DNA of 64,000 nucleotides, from contig OX637357.1 of the NCBI GenBank assembly GCA_951799405.1, positions 1,178,001 through 1,242,000 of the forward strand, given 5' to 3'. This DNA is from Agapetus fuscipes (taxonomy: Eukaryota > Arthropoda > Insecta > Trichoptera > Glossosomatidae). The position numbers and the translations under genes are program-made. The notes beneath the pieces were generated by a model, which saw only the letters and a list, made by a program, of their open reading frames with translations, did no database searches and was not told where the DNA came from. This document shows, one piece after another, positions 10,685 through 21,734 of this stretch (positions within the stretch are counted from its first letter, which is position 1; every line of letters begins with the position of its first letter).

Positions 10685-11045
10685 TTAGGTCCTTACATAT
10701 GAAATCGGTGTTTTGCCGTACTGGCCACTTTGATCTCAAATATCTCCTCTTTGGTTAAGAACTCTAAATTCAAATTTAAACAGCTATTTACTCATGTATT
10801 CGTAATTTGAAAACAGTTATTCATTTGTTCGTTCCTCAATTGTTTTTTTCTTTGCGTCACTCATTTTATGAAATGGAAAATTTGAAATATTGCGTTATTT
10901 ACGAGTAAGAGTTCCACCGTGGCACCAGTGCTACAGGTTATAAGGATTCAAATGATGTGTATGGCAACGGTGTAACAAAATAAAACATAGTGTGTTTTTG
11001 GTTCCAACGTTTTCGTTCTGGAAATTTCGGCCTGCAGAACAAGCC

Positions 11046-13282
11046 TTTTTTTTTTTTTTTTTTTTCCATTGAGAGGGGAAAATCTTCAAAAGATTCCTGC
11101 CATTGTTTCCGCCGGCAGGATATGTGAGATTTTTACTCACTAAAAACCCCCCTCTGCATCTTGCCACACCCTGGAACTGCCGTCAAGCATGACATCGGGG
11201 TGTGGTGTGTCTTTACATGCACAGCATGTCTTCACATTTCAGTTGCGTCAATTGGCAAATCTACACTATCTACATTGTGTTAAGACTAATTAATCTACAC
11301 TAACACTACTATCAACAGAGACTAGATTTACTACATTTTGGCGGGTCGTGTTCATCCTTCGCCTTACGCGCTCGGCATCCTCCTTCTTTCCGATCACGCG
11401 AGAGGCAAAGGTATCCCAGGCCCGCCAGTTCTCTTCTGATTGGAGCATTGACGGTACTACCATGTCCAGGTCTAGTCGATCGACCACAATGGTTGCCATT
11501 AATGACCCCCTGTGGTCCGCCCAGGCAGGACACGACAGTAGCGTGTGCTCCGCGTCATCATTTTCTGAGTCGCAGTGCCAGCATGCTGCAGTTGCTTCTT
11601 TTCCTATACGGTGTAGGAAAAAACCGAAACAACCGTGTCCACTCAGCATCTGCGTGAGCCGGTAGTTCAGGCAGCCATGCTTCCTCGAGTACCAAGGCTC
11701 GAGTTGGCTGACAAGCCTGTTCGTCCAGCGTCCTTTAGATGCCGAGTTCCAGCGATCCTGCCACTTTGACAGCGTCAGTTTCCTATGGTGCGGTCCCTTA
11801 CCTGATTCATAGACTGCTTTGCGCTCAAGCGCCAGCAGATCTATGGGTGGAGAAGAAGCCAGCACCAATGCCGCTTCCTCGGACATGGTGCGGTAGCCGG
11901 AGATAACTCTCAGCGCGCTTCTTCTCTGGACGGCAGCCATCTTCTTCCTGTACAGCTCTGTCTCAAGCGCCTGCGCCCAAATGGGTGCCCCATACAGAAG
12001 TGTGGAGTGGACCACCTCATGCAATAGTTTCCTCCTGCATGATTTCGGCCCACCCACGTTCGGCATGAGCCTCCCCAACTGTATCGCTGCTCCGCTTGCC
12101 TTTGCAGCCGCCAGCTCGATGTGTTCTCCGAAACGAAGACCACGATCGAGTTGGATTCCAAGGTAGCGTAGCGATTTAGCCAACGGCACCTCAAAACCCT
12201 CTAGCAGTAGCTTAGGCAGCAGAGGTCGTCGCTTGCGACAAAACAGTACGGCTTCGGTCTTCTGTATGGCCAGTTCCAAACCAGCTCTGTCAAGCCATAC
12301 CTTTACCCGTCTGAGAGCCTCGTTCCCTATAACTTCAAGTTCACGGGAAGTCCTCCCCTCGATCATCACTGCGATGTCGTCCGCAAAAGCAACAATGCTC
12401 GACCCCTCAGGCATGTCCGTCCGCAACAGACCATCGTATAAAGCATTCCACAAGGTCGGTCCTAAGACCGATCCCTGCGGGACGCCAGACGTGATCCGCC
12501 GCTTCTCTTCCACACCAGAGGCACCGTGCCGATACTCAAGACTTCGGCCATCGAAGTAACTTTCAAGCATGGCCATCAAATAGTCTGGCACGCGGAAGCT
12601 CTCCCTCAGCGCTCTGAGGATTAATTCCCATCGCGCAGAGTTAAAAGCATTCCGGATGTCCAGCGCTATCATGACAACCCGTCGGTGGCTCTTCACCGTG
12701 CCCTGCCATGCTTGTCGGATGACGTTGACAACGTGTCCGACTGCGTCAATTGTGGATCTGCCCCGCCTGAAGCCGTACTGCTTGTCGGAGAGACCCCGCT
12801 CCGGATCCTCCAGAATTGGCTGAAGTCTCCCAAGCAGGAGTCGCTCAAGGAGCTTCCCGAAGCCGTCCAGCATGCACAGCGGTCTAAAAGATGAGGGTCC
12901 GTCCGCGACTGCCTTTTTGAGAATAAGGACAAGCCTTTGTCTCTTCCAGGGATCGCCAACTAGACCCTCTTCCAGGCACGCATTGTACACGCCGAGCAGA
13001 ACCTCAGGGAACTCCCGGGTCACCAGCAGCACAATCTCATTTGGGACTTCGTCAGGTCCAGGAGCCTTACCTTTACTTACCCTTTTTGCAGCTGTCTCGA
13101 GCTCAGCTACCGTAAACGGTTGGAACTCACCAGTTGAGGGGGTAGGATCTGCCAACGGTCGGTCTCCGTGAAGGGGAAAGAGGCCATCAATAACAGCGGT
13201 CAGGTTACTGGGGTTACTGAGAAAGGGGTCAAGGCCGCGTCCCCGTAGTTTCTGTCGCACTATTTTGTACGGCAGTCCCCAG
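11046..13282 (-). mobile_element. R1/TRAS-like LINE, 5'-truncated, 12-bp TSD
   Basis: Inserted in the mariner. The 12-bp GCAGAACAAGCC occurs at both 11034-11045 and 13283-13294, flanking the element exactly. On the minus strand it starts inside the reverse transcriptase N-terminal region and ends in a poly(A) of 20 (11046-11065). The 3' UTR is about 240 bp. The reading frame is uninterrupted, so the insertion is young compared with the mariner. Confidence 0.92.
11290..13282 (-). CDS. R1-clade LINE ORF2 fragment, reverse transcriptase
   Basis: Open without a stop for more than 656 codons (numbering from the GTG at 13260; the frame runs to the element's edge, WGLPYKIV upstream). Residues 198-207 (IALDIRNAFN) hold catalytic motif A, 261-268 is PQGSVLGP, and 291-300 (AFADDIAVMI) is the catalytic FADD. 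The C-terminal CWHCDSENDDAEHTLLSC is a C-x2-C-x8-H-x4-C zinc knuckle typical of R1/TRAS/I-type LINEs. The endonuclease domain and ORF1 are lost by 5' truncation, so it cannot transpose by itself. It has no host start codon. R1 clade is judged from motif style; R1 proper targets 28S rDNA, whereas this copy sits in a mariner. Confidence 0.9.
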
Positions 13283-13472
13283 GCAGAACAAGCCTCGTGG
13301 ACGGTCAGAGACTCAAGTTGACAATGAGGAATTTTAGGCTATTGTGAGATCGAATCCATCGAAAACCATGTCGGAGTTAGCTGTAGGCTGCAAAGTAACT
13401 GATAAAACTGTTTTAATCCACTTGAAGCCAATTGGAAAGGTCAAAAAGCTTAAAAGGTGGGTACCTCACTTT

Positions 13473-14100
13473 ACTGTTCTGTACTGTACTGTATCCTGCC
13501 GCCGTTCCACTAGGGGTGGCCGGTACCTCTGCAGATGCGCCTCCACTTTTTTCTGTCCTTACAAACCACTTTCATTTCTTCAATATTCATCACCTTTTTC
13601 ATACATACTCTTCTCTTATTCTCACTCTGCAGGTTCCATTATTTCGCAATCTCACCTATTTGATCTAACCATTCTTTCCTCGGCCTTCCCCTTCCACGCT
13701 TTCCTCTGACATTTCCTTTATACACTTTCTTCGTTAGTCGTTCATCATCCATTCTTTCGAGATGTCCGAACCATCTCATCGTACTTTTTTGTACTCTCAT
13801 TCTCATATTCTCTTTTATACCACACTCGTTCATCACCCAATCATTACGTACTCTATCATTCAGTGTCTTTCCAGCCATTGCTCTCAGGTAAGCCATTTTA
13901 ACCGTACATACTTAACTCAGTTCACATTCATTAACTGTCCACGCCTCACTTCCATACATCTATGTCGGAACCAATATGCCATTGTGGACCGCCAGTCTCA
14001 TATTTTTCGTAAATTTCCTATTTCTTGCAATTCTTCCAATCGTTCCCATTACACTTCTTCCTCTACTAGCGCGCTTTTCCAATTCTTTCGTCAATTTCAA
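13473..14100 (-). mobile_element. LINE-P 3' fragment inserted in mariner, 6-bp TSD
   Basis: CACTTT at 13467-13472 and 14101-14106 flanks the insertion. The minus strand encodes TLNDRVRNDWVMNECG, MRWFGHLERMDDER and GKRGRGRPRKEWLDQI. The 3' end is a simple repeat of ACAGT units. The coding frame is broken near the 5' and 3' ends. Confidence 0.85.
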
Positions 14101-14310
14101 CACTTTGAGTGAAGCAAATCAATAAACGCGCGTCGACTGCTGCGTTACATTACTCAACGGGCGCAATAACGAAGGGGCTTTTCATCGAATTATTACCCGT
14201 GATGAAAAGTGGATCCTGTACAATAATCGGAAGCGCTCATTGCAATGACTAAACCCTGCCAAACCAGCCTAATCATGCCCCAAGCAAAAATTGACTCAAA
14301 AAAGCTACTT

Positions 14311-14577
14311 ATATTTGCAACTAAGATTATATTTTAAAGAAGGCGCGTCCCGGGCCCCTAAATCTCTCGCGACTGCCCCTGCAGAGTACTGTGCGGCTGC
14401 CAAGTTGCAAAATAAAGAAACACCGCAGTCAATGCAAATTGTAGGGTAAACGTTTTGGCTTTATGGGAGGTTACACTTACAATCAACACAACACACACAT
14501 TACGTTCCAACTGTCTTATCTGTCTACAAAAATACAAATACAGAGCTTGGCGTATTATTATAAAACACTTATTTCTT
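14311..14577. other. No gene seen
   Basis: A GC-richer patch (GGCGCGTCCCGGGCCC at 14342) with no recognised family. No ORF worth calling. Confidence 0.3.
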
Positions 14578-14668
14578 GACTAATAGGTTGGTATGAGGCT
14601 GACCACCCTGTACTGTAAAAAATGGTTCACTTTGCCAATGTCACCCCTGTTTCAGGGAAGGTCGACAA
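14578..14668 (+). repeat. T-family 5' part
   Basis: GACTAATAGGTTGGTATGAG to CAGGGAAGGTCGACAA, then truncated. Confidence 0.75.
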
Positions 14669-14814
14669 TGAAACTGTGTAATTTTTCCTATAAAAGTTTT
14701 ATAAAAAAAAAAAATGAGAGACAAAGAAATAATATTCTCGGTGTTTCTATGTATTAATCCGATTTTCGAAAAAACATCTAGATTACCAGATTTTCTTCTG
14801 GTGACAGTTTAGAA

Positions 14815-14930
14815 CGGATCAGTGACAAAACGACACATGACATAACGGCACACTCATGACAGAGCGACACATGACAGAACAACACAATGACAATACATCA
14901 CAGGACAAAACATCACCATTTTTGAAGAAA
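14815..14930. repeat. FB-2 single arm
   Basis: Irregular 14-15-bp units of the type GACAgAACGACACAT. The same units form the arms of FB-2 at 25538-26372 and 47845-48050. Confidence 0.7.
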
Positions 14931-15078
14931 TCCTGTGCAGGAGACTACCTAGATTCTAGAGGCTCTAGGGGTCTATGCCACTTGTTGTAGTGCCGCAGAG
15001 GTGTACGAGCTTGGTCGTCGCTACAAAGCGCCAGTACTCTAGCAAGATTCAGTTGCTGTAAGGCTGGACGGACCTTAA
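14931..15078 (-). repeat. 3' fragment of the 5S-type SINE-A
   Basis: GAAATCCTGTGCAGGAGACT through CACTTGTTGTAGTGCCGCAG to TCGTCGCTACAAAGCGCC. This is the same 3' module as 2080-2158. The head is missing. Confidence 0.75.
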
Positions 15079-15240
15079 GTTGCAGGGCTTATGTTCATTT
15101 GAGATTGGGTTTTTTATACTTTAGGTCCACATGCGGCATGTGCGAGCGCGAAATTATGCGTGTCTGCTTGTGGGAATGCATTTAATATGAATCTCAAATG
15201 ATACATATCTTTGCAGCTTAGCTTTAGATTTAGATTTTAG
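15079..15240 (+). repeat. T-family 3' part
   Basis: From AAGTTGCAGGGCTTATGTTC to CTTTGCAGCTTAGCTTTAGA, TTTAGA-type end. With 14578-14668 it may be one T copy split by the intervening insertion, though a few bases do not match. Confidence 0.75.
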
Positions 15241-15280
15241 ACACAAAAAACTCAAATAGAGTGTTACTAAAATTATATAT

Positions 15281-15562
15281 ATATCGACGTTTAAAAGGCA
15301 GTAATAAGCGACATAAACTAAATTGATTTTTTATGCGACAAGTGCCTTTAGGACAAAAAAGGGCAAAAATCTAGTCGGTTACACTAAAACCATACTTCGA
15401 AAACACAGTTGTTTGCTTGGGCATAAACAACACAAAAATCATCGTAGAGCTATGTGAGTTAGCGCATTAGAAAGAGCAGAAAATTTCAAGTAGGATAGCA
15501 TTCATAACTTATTTTTGACCAAAATGTCGCTTATGCTCTACTGCCTTTTAAACGACGATATG
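15281..15562. repeat. M6 MITE
   Basis: Terminal inverted repeats: ATATCGACGTTTAAAAGGCA..AATAAGCGACAT at the left and ATGTCGCTTATG..TACTGCCTTTTAAACGACGATAT at the right. The arms are about 35 bp within 282 bp total. No ORF; single copy in the window. Confidence 0.75.
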
Positions 15563-15604
15563 GAAACTAAAGCAGCGCCTGTAATGAGTGAATTTTCTTC
15601 CATT

Positions 15605-15882
15605 CCCAACTAAGCAACTAAGCTACACATATAGTGTGACTCTTGCCGCGTTATCGTATTCGCAGCCAACCGCTTCAGTTGAAGTACGGGTTTCCCAGCT
15701 CTCGACCCGGGGGCTGGTAGGTACTCATTTCTTGTGAAGGCTGAGTAAATCTCCTGGCTGATATTTTATTTTGGGTTTGAAATACACACGTAAACGAGTA
15801 ATCATTGCTTAGATCGTTAGTGGGATTCAAACTCGAACTCTCGGTATGGAATGCAAGCACTCTAAGAACTGAGCTTTCGACC
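15605..15882 (-). repeat. SINE-B copy
   Basis: 3' end AAGCTACACATATAGTGTGA at the left, head GAATGCAAGCACTCTAAGAA at the right. Internally deleted in the body near 15650. Confidence 0.8.
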
Positions 15883-16114
15883 AGTTAGTTGCAAAAAAAT
15901 CTGACACATTTTATTTTGAAAGTTATACTCGGATATCAAATTGCATGAGAATCGACGATATCAAATTTCAAACACACTGTCAAAATACCGTCATGGTTTA
16001 CGCAACATTCAGGCAATCATGCGTGAACATACACGTTAACAATAGAATGGTTGATTAACAACAACACTAAGTGCCATAATAATAGTAATAAAATAATGAT
16101 GATTTATTTGGTGA

Positions 16115-16388
16115 GCGCTGTTTTTGTGTGAATCACACCTCAAGAGCCCTCTGCGAGCTTGGTTGTCGCTGTAGAAAGCGCCAATTCTCAAGCAAGACCC
16201 AGTTGTTGTAAGGCTGGATGGACCTTTTGATGACCGGTCTTTGGCAAAGGTTTATGAATTTTTCAACCCAGCGAATAGCAAATTTGAAAATATAAATGGT
16301 ATATTTTTAGAGCTCCGCCGGGATTCGAACCCACGACCTTCCAGTTACGAGTCCGAAGTGCTACCACCTGAACTACGGACCGGTCAAG
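16115..16388 (-). repeat. SINE-A copy
   Basis: Complete: GGTGAGCGCTGTTTTTGTGT 3' end, body, B-box complement GGGATTCGAACCC, A-box complement and GGACCGGTCAA start. Confidence 0.85.
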
Positions 16389-16494
16389 CTATGATCGCTA
16401 TGATCGATTAGAACACCTTTTTATATGAAACCCAGCTAGCTGTGACTTTTGATTTTCTTTGATGTTTTGTGATTTTGATTTATTTAGTATAATA

Positions 16495-16935
16495 ATGTAC
16501 ATCATGTAATCTAAGCTGCACATTTAATATTCATATCAAATGCATGCCCACAAGCAGACGCGCATAGTTTCGCGCTCACATATGCCGCATGTGGACCTAG
16601 AATCTAAAAAAATCCAATCTCAAATGAACATACGCCCTGCAACTCTTGCCGACCTTCCCTGAGACAGGGGTGACATTGGCAGAGTGAACTATTTTTTACA
16701 GTATCTATGGGTGGTCAGCCTCATACCAACCTAAAAGTCAAGGAATCTCAAAGTCAAGGAATGTATATTATGTTATCTAAGTTGCACATTTAAAATTCAT
16801 ATTAAATGCATGCCTGCAAGCAGACACGTGTAAGCTCGTGCTTACATATGCCGCATGTGTACTTACAACAGAAAAACCCAATCCCAAATGCAAATATGTA
16901 AGTCCTGCAACTCTTGCCGATCTTCCTTGAAACAG
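16495..16935 (-). repeat. Two adjacent T-family copies
   Basis: T copies at about 16495-16745 and 16746-16935, both minus, head-to-tail. The second is truncated within the T core near 16930. Confidence 0.75.
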
Positions 16936-17139
16936 CTAACATTGCAGATCAACTGCTATTTTTCGGCCCTTACATCTATACAACCAACATGTTTGGAATT
17001 GTTCTTTCGGATCTTGACCGTGGTCCATTACTTAGTTCATATTTTTTCTTGCTTACGTTTCGTCGCTGTGCTGTGAGTAACTTCGTCAGAGCTCTGCTAC
17101 CTTATAAAAATGAAACAACACACTCTTTTCTATTCCCAG

Positions 17140-17410
17140 CGTTAGCTCGTCTCCTTATTGCTTGTTTGTCGTATCTTCAACAGAAATAATTTCCCATGAG
17201 CCCATAATTTCCAATGTTTATATGTATACTGGACAAAGTGTTTTATGAGTGCTAGAAATTGAATGTCAAAATATAAAAAAAAACAGCTCTCACATTATCG
17301 TGTTTGACGTTTTTTTCTTAGCTCAGATTGTGTGGAATGTTACTTATTTTTCAAGTTCATTTTTTAATCAAATGATAGATAAGCCAAACAAGCTCTGGGG
17401 GAACGATTGC
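17140..17410 (+). repeat. M1-related element
   Basis: Shares CTCACATTATCGTGTTTGACG and CTTAGCTCAGATTGTGTGGA with M1, and ends AAGCTCTGGGGGAACGATTG. Diverged. Confidence 0.65.
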
Positions 17411-17574
17411 TAATGGAGTTGAGATCTTGCTTTCAAAGCTAGAGAGCTTAGATTCAATGATGTTTCTATTTCAAACCTCTAACAACAATACCTTCATGCT
17501 TTGTACTCAAGGATTTTAAAATGGGAAGTGAAGTAAAAAATAAATGTTTATAAAATTGCACCAATTATACAGTA

Positions 17575-17762
17575 CCCTAAGTACGAGTTTTTTCACGTAA
17601 CTCGAAGTATTGTGTATTCGAGAAAAATGTATGTGAACTTGTAAAGCACCCCTGGCAAAAAAGGTTTCGAAACTTGTTTTGCCAGGGGTGCTTTACAAGT
17701 TCACATACATTTTTCTCGAAGACTCAATACTTCGAGTACAGTGAAACAACACGTACTCAGGG
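17575..17762. repeat. M2 near-perfect palindrome MITE
   Basis: 188 bp folding on itself: GAGAAAAATGTATGTGAACT..GTAAAGCACCCCTGGCAAAA at the left, its complement at the right, and only about 15 bp of loop. Ends CCCTAAGTACG..CGTACTCAGGG. A TA precedes the left end. The second copy at 26963-27454 carries a SINE. Confidence 0.85.
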
Positions 17763-18039
17763 TCCAGATATCTACGTCAAACTTGGAGCAATAATAAATA
17801 AATAAATATGTTCAACTTTAATTATATCTAAAGGCAGAATTTAATTGGATTTTTATTGTGCCTAGAAACAATAAATAATTATTTTAATTAAATTAAAAAA
17901 AAAAAACTGGGCAGGTATTAGTTTGACGACATTTTAATGAAATAAGTCTGGGCTACCTGTTCAGGAAAAAACTGTTTTTTTTTTGTTCGGCCTTTAGAAG
18001 TATATATTTTATATCGATGACAGATTTGATAAATTTTAT

Positions 18040-18975
18040 TGTTTTAGTTGGCAAGAATTGCAAGAAACAAGCGGTTGATAATGAATTTGAGAATGACAGT
18101 TTACAAAAGAGCATATTGTTACCGATATTGATGTATGGAAGTGAAGCATAAACTATGAAATGTGTTAGGCATAATAATTATAGTAAAAATAATATGATTT
18201 ATTTGATGAGCGCTTATTTGTGTGAATCACACATCAAGAGCCTCTTCGAGCTTGGTCGTCGCTAAAGAAAGCACCAATTCTCAAGTAAGACCAAGTGGCT
18301 CTAAAGCTGGATGGATCTTTGCTGATTGGTCTTTGGTAAAGGTATATGAATTTTTCAACCCACAATAGAGCATATTTGAAAATATAAATGGTATATTTTT
18401 GGTACTCTGCCGGTATTGGAACCAACAATCTTCCGTTTACGAATCCAAAGCGTTAACCACTAGACTGCGGACCGGTCAATACGGTATGTACGGTGTAAAT
18501 GAAGGACTTGGGAAGTGAACAAGAAAAACTCTAACGGTGTTATGCACACACAGCAAACCTATAGCTCAACCGCCGCCTAAAGCGAATTTTCCATATAAAA
18601 AAGACGATGATCCGTGGATCGCCTATGAGTCAAATGATTTGTGGATAAAAGTGTAAGAATAAATGGGCAAAAAGAGATGCAAGTTCAAAGAAGATGTGAA
18701 AGTAAAGGTAGAAACATTGGGATGAAATAGATTGTATACAGGAAATTTGAAAAGAAAAGAGAGAAAGTAAAGACCTAGAAAAGTATGGGTTAATCAGATT
18801 GGTGAATTTGTGAAAGAAATGAATATACAGAGTGGATGTAAAAGAAGAAAATCTATGAGAAAGGGGATGGATATGAATGAATTCAGGGTGGTGTGTGTGT
18901 GTAAGGATAGAAAAAATAGAGGCGACTGTGGAGAGGCTCTGACTGCTCCTAGTGAAATTACGACAGAGCTACAAT
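18040..18975 (+). mobile_element. LINE-P fragment split by SINE-A
   Basis: The left part encodes a decayed ARIARNKRLIMNLRMTVYKR-like segment. After the SINE at 18185-18480 the frame-broken C-terminus resumes (VRINGQKEMQVQR.., RPRKVWVNQIGEFVKEMNIQ) to the 3' end ACGACAGAGCTACAATAAC. Not coding. Confidence 0.7.
18185..18480 (-). repeat. SINE-A inserted in LINE-P
   Basis: Full-length minus SINE-A (GATGAGCGCTTATTTGTGTG to ACTAGACTGCGGACCGGTCA). It interrupts the LINE-P fragment, so it is the younger element. Confidence 0.85.
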
Positions 18976-19447
18976 AACAGTTACAGAAATAATCAATAAA
19001 TTCTTGAACAAATATTTTAATGTAATCAAATTGCCATATATGCCTAATTAATCCATCAAAATCACATAAAACAGAATATCGGTAGGCAAAAGCCATATTT
19101 TTTTTAACTGCTCTTAAAATAGTTTTTTTTCTGAAGGCTTTATGATCTATGCTACCGTTCGGTAGGTATTTATTATTCTATTGTCTATTGTTTGCATGAC
19201 TTTAATGTTGCCATTTTTTGCTAACCAGATCCTTAGATATATATTTTTAATCATGGCAGCCCATTTTTTTTTTGTTTTGTCTGATTGGTCAGCCTGATTT
19301 ATCGATTCTTAATTTAAAATTTAAAATTACCACACCGCGTTCAGTCGGATATTTATTTGATTATATTTTCAGGTGCCGAAATAAACGTCAAATTTGCAGG
19401 TGTGATAATGCTAAACGGACTCAAAATTCGATATAGGATTTTTTTCT
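18976..19447. other. No gene seen
   Basis: AT-rich with long T runs. No coding or repeat family match. Confidence 0.3.
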
Positions 19448-19975
19448 GACCGGTCCGTACTTCAGTGGCAACATTTCAAACTCTGAATGGAAGCTTGTGG
19501 GTTCGAAACCCGGGGGAGCACAAAAAATATACCATTTCTATTTTCAAATTTGCTCTTCGCTGGGTAGAAAAATTTATAAACCTTTTAACAACCCAAAGAC
19601 CGGTCACCAAAGGCCCATCCAGCCTTACGGCAACTGGGTTTTTCTTGAGAATTGGCGCTTTGTAGCGACGACGACCAAGGTCGTAAAATGTTCAATAGCT
19701 CAATTGGTAGAATGCTTGCATTCCATGCCGAGAGCAAGGGTTCGATCTCAAGGCTTACTCAGCCTTCACAAGAAATGAGAACCAGCCCCCCGAGAACTAG
19801 GAAACCTCCACTTCAACTGAAAGTGGTTGGAGTGTGGCCGGCCCCCTTACCCGTAAAAATAAATAGGTCACGAATCGCCACATGCGACCCCTTCAGGGAT
19901 AATGCAAGCAAGAAGTTGTACTATATGTGTAGCTTAGTTGGGTACGTAAACGCAACTCTAATTGTACACGTAACC
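19448..19975 (+). mobile_element. SINE-A/SINE-B dimer
   Basis: SINE-A (A box GTACTTCAGTGG, B box GGGTTCGAAACCC) runs to GGCGCTTTGTAGCGACGACG. It is joined through about 12 bp to a SINE-B head (AATAGCTCAATTGGTAGAAT, B box GGGTTCGATCTC) at about 19692 and its body. The same A-linker-B junction occurs at 21735-22125 and 33040-33568, so it propagated as one unit. Confidence 0.8.
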
Positions 19976-19977
19976 CA

Positions 19978-20150
19978 GTTTCCTATCTGATATGTATCTC
20001 TATCATCACAGTCTCAATCATCAAGAAGAAGAAACCCGTCGTAGACATGGGTGAAGCGTCCGGAAGCTCCAGTTCCCATAGACCACGGCAACATATCCCG
20101 GAAACATCTCTCCAGCATCATCAGCCGGCCGTGTAAGCCTAAAACACTTA
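19978..20150 (-). repeat. FB-1 half element
   Basis: Contains GTAGACATGGGTGAAGCGTC, GGAAGCTCCAGTTCCCATAG and CAGCCGGCCGTGTAAGCC. One FB-1 arm, opposite in orientation to 2913-3030. Confidence 0.65.
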
Positions 20151-20214
20151 TCTCTAATTGTTCTGTTCTCGCACACTTCCTACACTTCTTTAGATTCCAG
20201 TAGTTTGGAATCTT

Positions 20215-20475
20215 GCTAATAGGTTGGTATGAGGTTGACCACCCATACTGTAAAAAATGGTTCACTTTACCAATGCCACTCCTGTGTCAGGGAAGGTCGG
20301 CAAGAGTTGCAGGGCTTATGTTCATTTGAGATTGTTTTTTTTTATTGTAGGTCCTCATGCGGCATGTGTTAGCACGAACTTATACATATGTCTGCTTGTG
20401 TGGAAATACGTTTAATATGAATCTTAAATGATAAATATGCTTGCAGCTTAGATTTAGATTTAGATTTTAGATTAC
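20215..20475 (+). repeat. T-family copy
   Basis: Near full length, TTTAGA-type end (GCTTAGATTTAGATTTAGAT). Confidence 0.85.
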
Positions 20476-20499
20476 TGCATAATATGGTAGTGATCCGGT

Positions 20500-20822
20500 C
20501 TGGTCGATAGCTTAGTTGGTAGAGTGCTTGCACTCCATGCCGAGAGCTTGGCTTCGAATCCAATCAAGGCTGTCAGAAATGATTCCAAACGTTTCGATGT
20601 TTATTTCAAACCCAAAACAAAATGCCGGCAAGGTTTACTCGGCCTTCACAAGAAATGAGTACGAGCCCACTCGGGGGAAGCTGGGCAGCCCCCACTTCAA
20701 CTGAAGTGGTAAGCGTAAGCCGTAAGGCATGCCCCCTTACCTGTAATATTAAATAGGTTCCACTCGCCACATGCAAACCCTTCATGGAAAATGCGACAAG
20801 AAGTTAGACAATATGTGTAATC
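20500..20822 (+). repeat. SINE-B copy
   Basis: Head TAGCTTAGTTGGTAGAGTGC (A box) with a degraded B box. Complete body to GTTAGACAATATGTGTAAT. Confidence 0.85.
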
Positions 20823-21075
20823 TTATCTAATCTAATCTAAGTTGCAAAGATATGTTACATTGGAGATTCACATTACATGCATTCTCACAACCAGACACGT
20901 ACAAGTTCGCGCTTGCACATGCCTCATGTGAACCTACAACATAAAAACCAAATCTCAAATGGACATACACCCTGCAACTCTTGCCGTCCTTCCCTGAGAC
21001 AGGGGTGACATTGGCAAAGTGAACCATTTTTACAGCATGGGTGGTCAGCCGCATACCAACCTATAAGTCAAGAAA
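20822..21075 (-). repeat. T-family copy, attag subfamily
   Basis: Begins (minus 3' end) TCTAATCTAATCTAAGTTGC and ends TGGTCAGCCGCATACCAACC. Directly abuts the SINE-B at 20822. Confidence 0.85.
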
Positions 21076-21079
21076 TGTA

Positions 21080-21734
21080 GCTTAGTAGAAAAGTAACCTA
21101 TTCGCAGCTGCGTTTTATTATTTTCTTTGCAATTGTTTTTTACTATAACAACTGTGCAGCGGGCAATTATTTTGTCTCACCTTGACATGAAAGTGTGTCT
21201 GGACATAAAACGGCTAGATTAATAGATTGTAATAATGGTGCATATAGTGTGAAACTAAATATTAAATCATAAGTATTAAAAACAAATGTGTTTACCTTGA
21301 TTATTTTGTAATACTTTTACTTAGTTTTTTGCACAGTTGAACAGATGTTTTCTAGAGTTTTTTTTATTTTATTAATAAAAACGTAATCAATAGTAAATAT
21401 AGTGCACATCTTATGCGGCCTGATTAAGCATATTTTTTTTTACAGTGATGTTTTTTTAAAATAAAAACGTTAATAATTAAAAAGACTTCAGGGCGTGATG
21501 GTGCGGTCGTTTAACCGAGGGGCGAGCCGAAGGACTACGGAAGTAGTCGTGTTTCTTCGGCATAACCCGATGTCTCCCGAAGCTGCATTCGGACACAGCA
21601 GTCTCGAACGAGATGTGATCAAAGTAAGACTAATTTGGCTGCAGCATTAAGACGGAGTGCTGAAAGCCTTAGAAGTTGAAACACCATTTTAGAACAGACC
21701 ATTGCAATAGTCCAGTCTCCACACAACGGAAGTC
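21080..21734. other. No recognised gene
   Basis: AT-rich to 21480. From 21490 to 21715 there is a more balanced stretch (GTGCGGTCGTTTAACCGAGG, CCCGAAGCTGCATTCGGACA) that may be an old transposon ORF, but no frame is readable. Confidence 0.3.

Larger units (their letters stand above)
10685..14310 (+). pseudogene. Mariner transposon, dead and twice interrupted
   Basis: A 5' inverted-repeat-like start TTAGGTCCTTACATATGAAA follows TA at 10683. A start codon at 10873 opens MENLKYCVIYE, then a stop. Other segments read FWFQRFRSGNF (near 11000), ELAVGCKVTDKT and HLKPIGKVKKLKRWVPH (13380-13468), and IITRDEKWILYNNRKRS (about 14190-14240), which carries the first catalytic Asp region of mariner DD34D transposases. 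The three pieces are 10685-11045, 13283-13472 and 14101 to about 14310. They are separated by two LINE insertions with clean TSDs. The 3' half, the remaining catalytic residues and the 3' inverted repeat are missing. The subfamily is not assigned; it resembles cecropia/Hsmar1-type. Confidence 0.85.
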
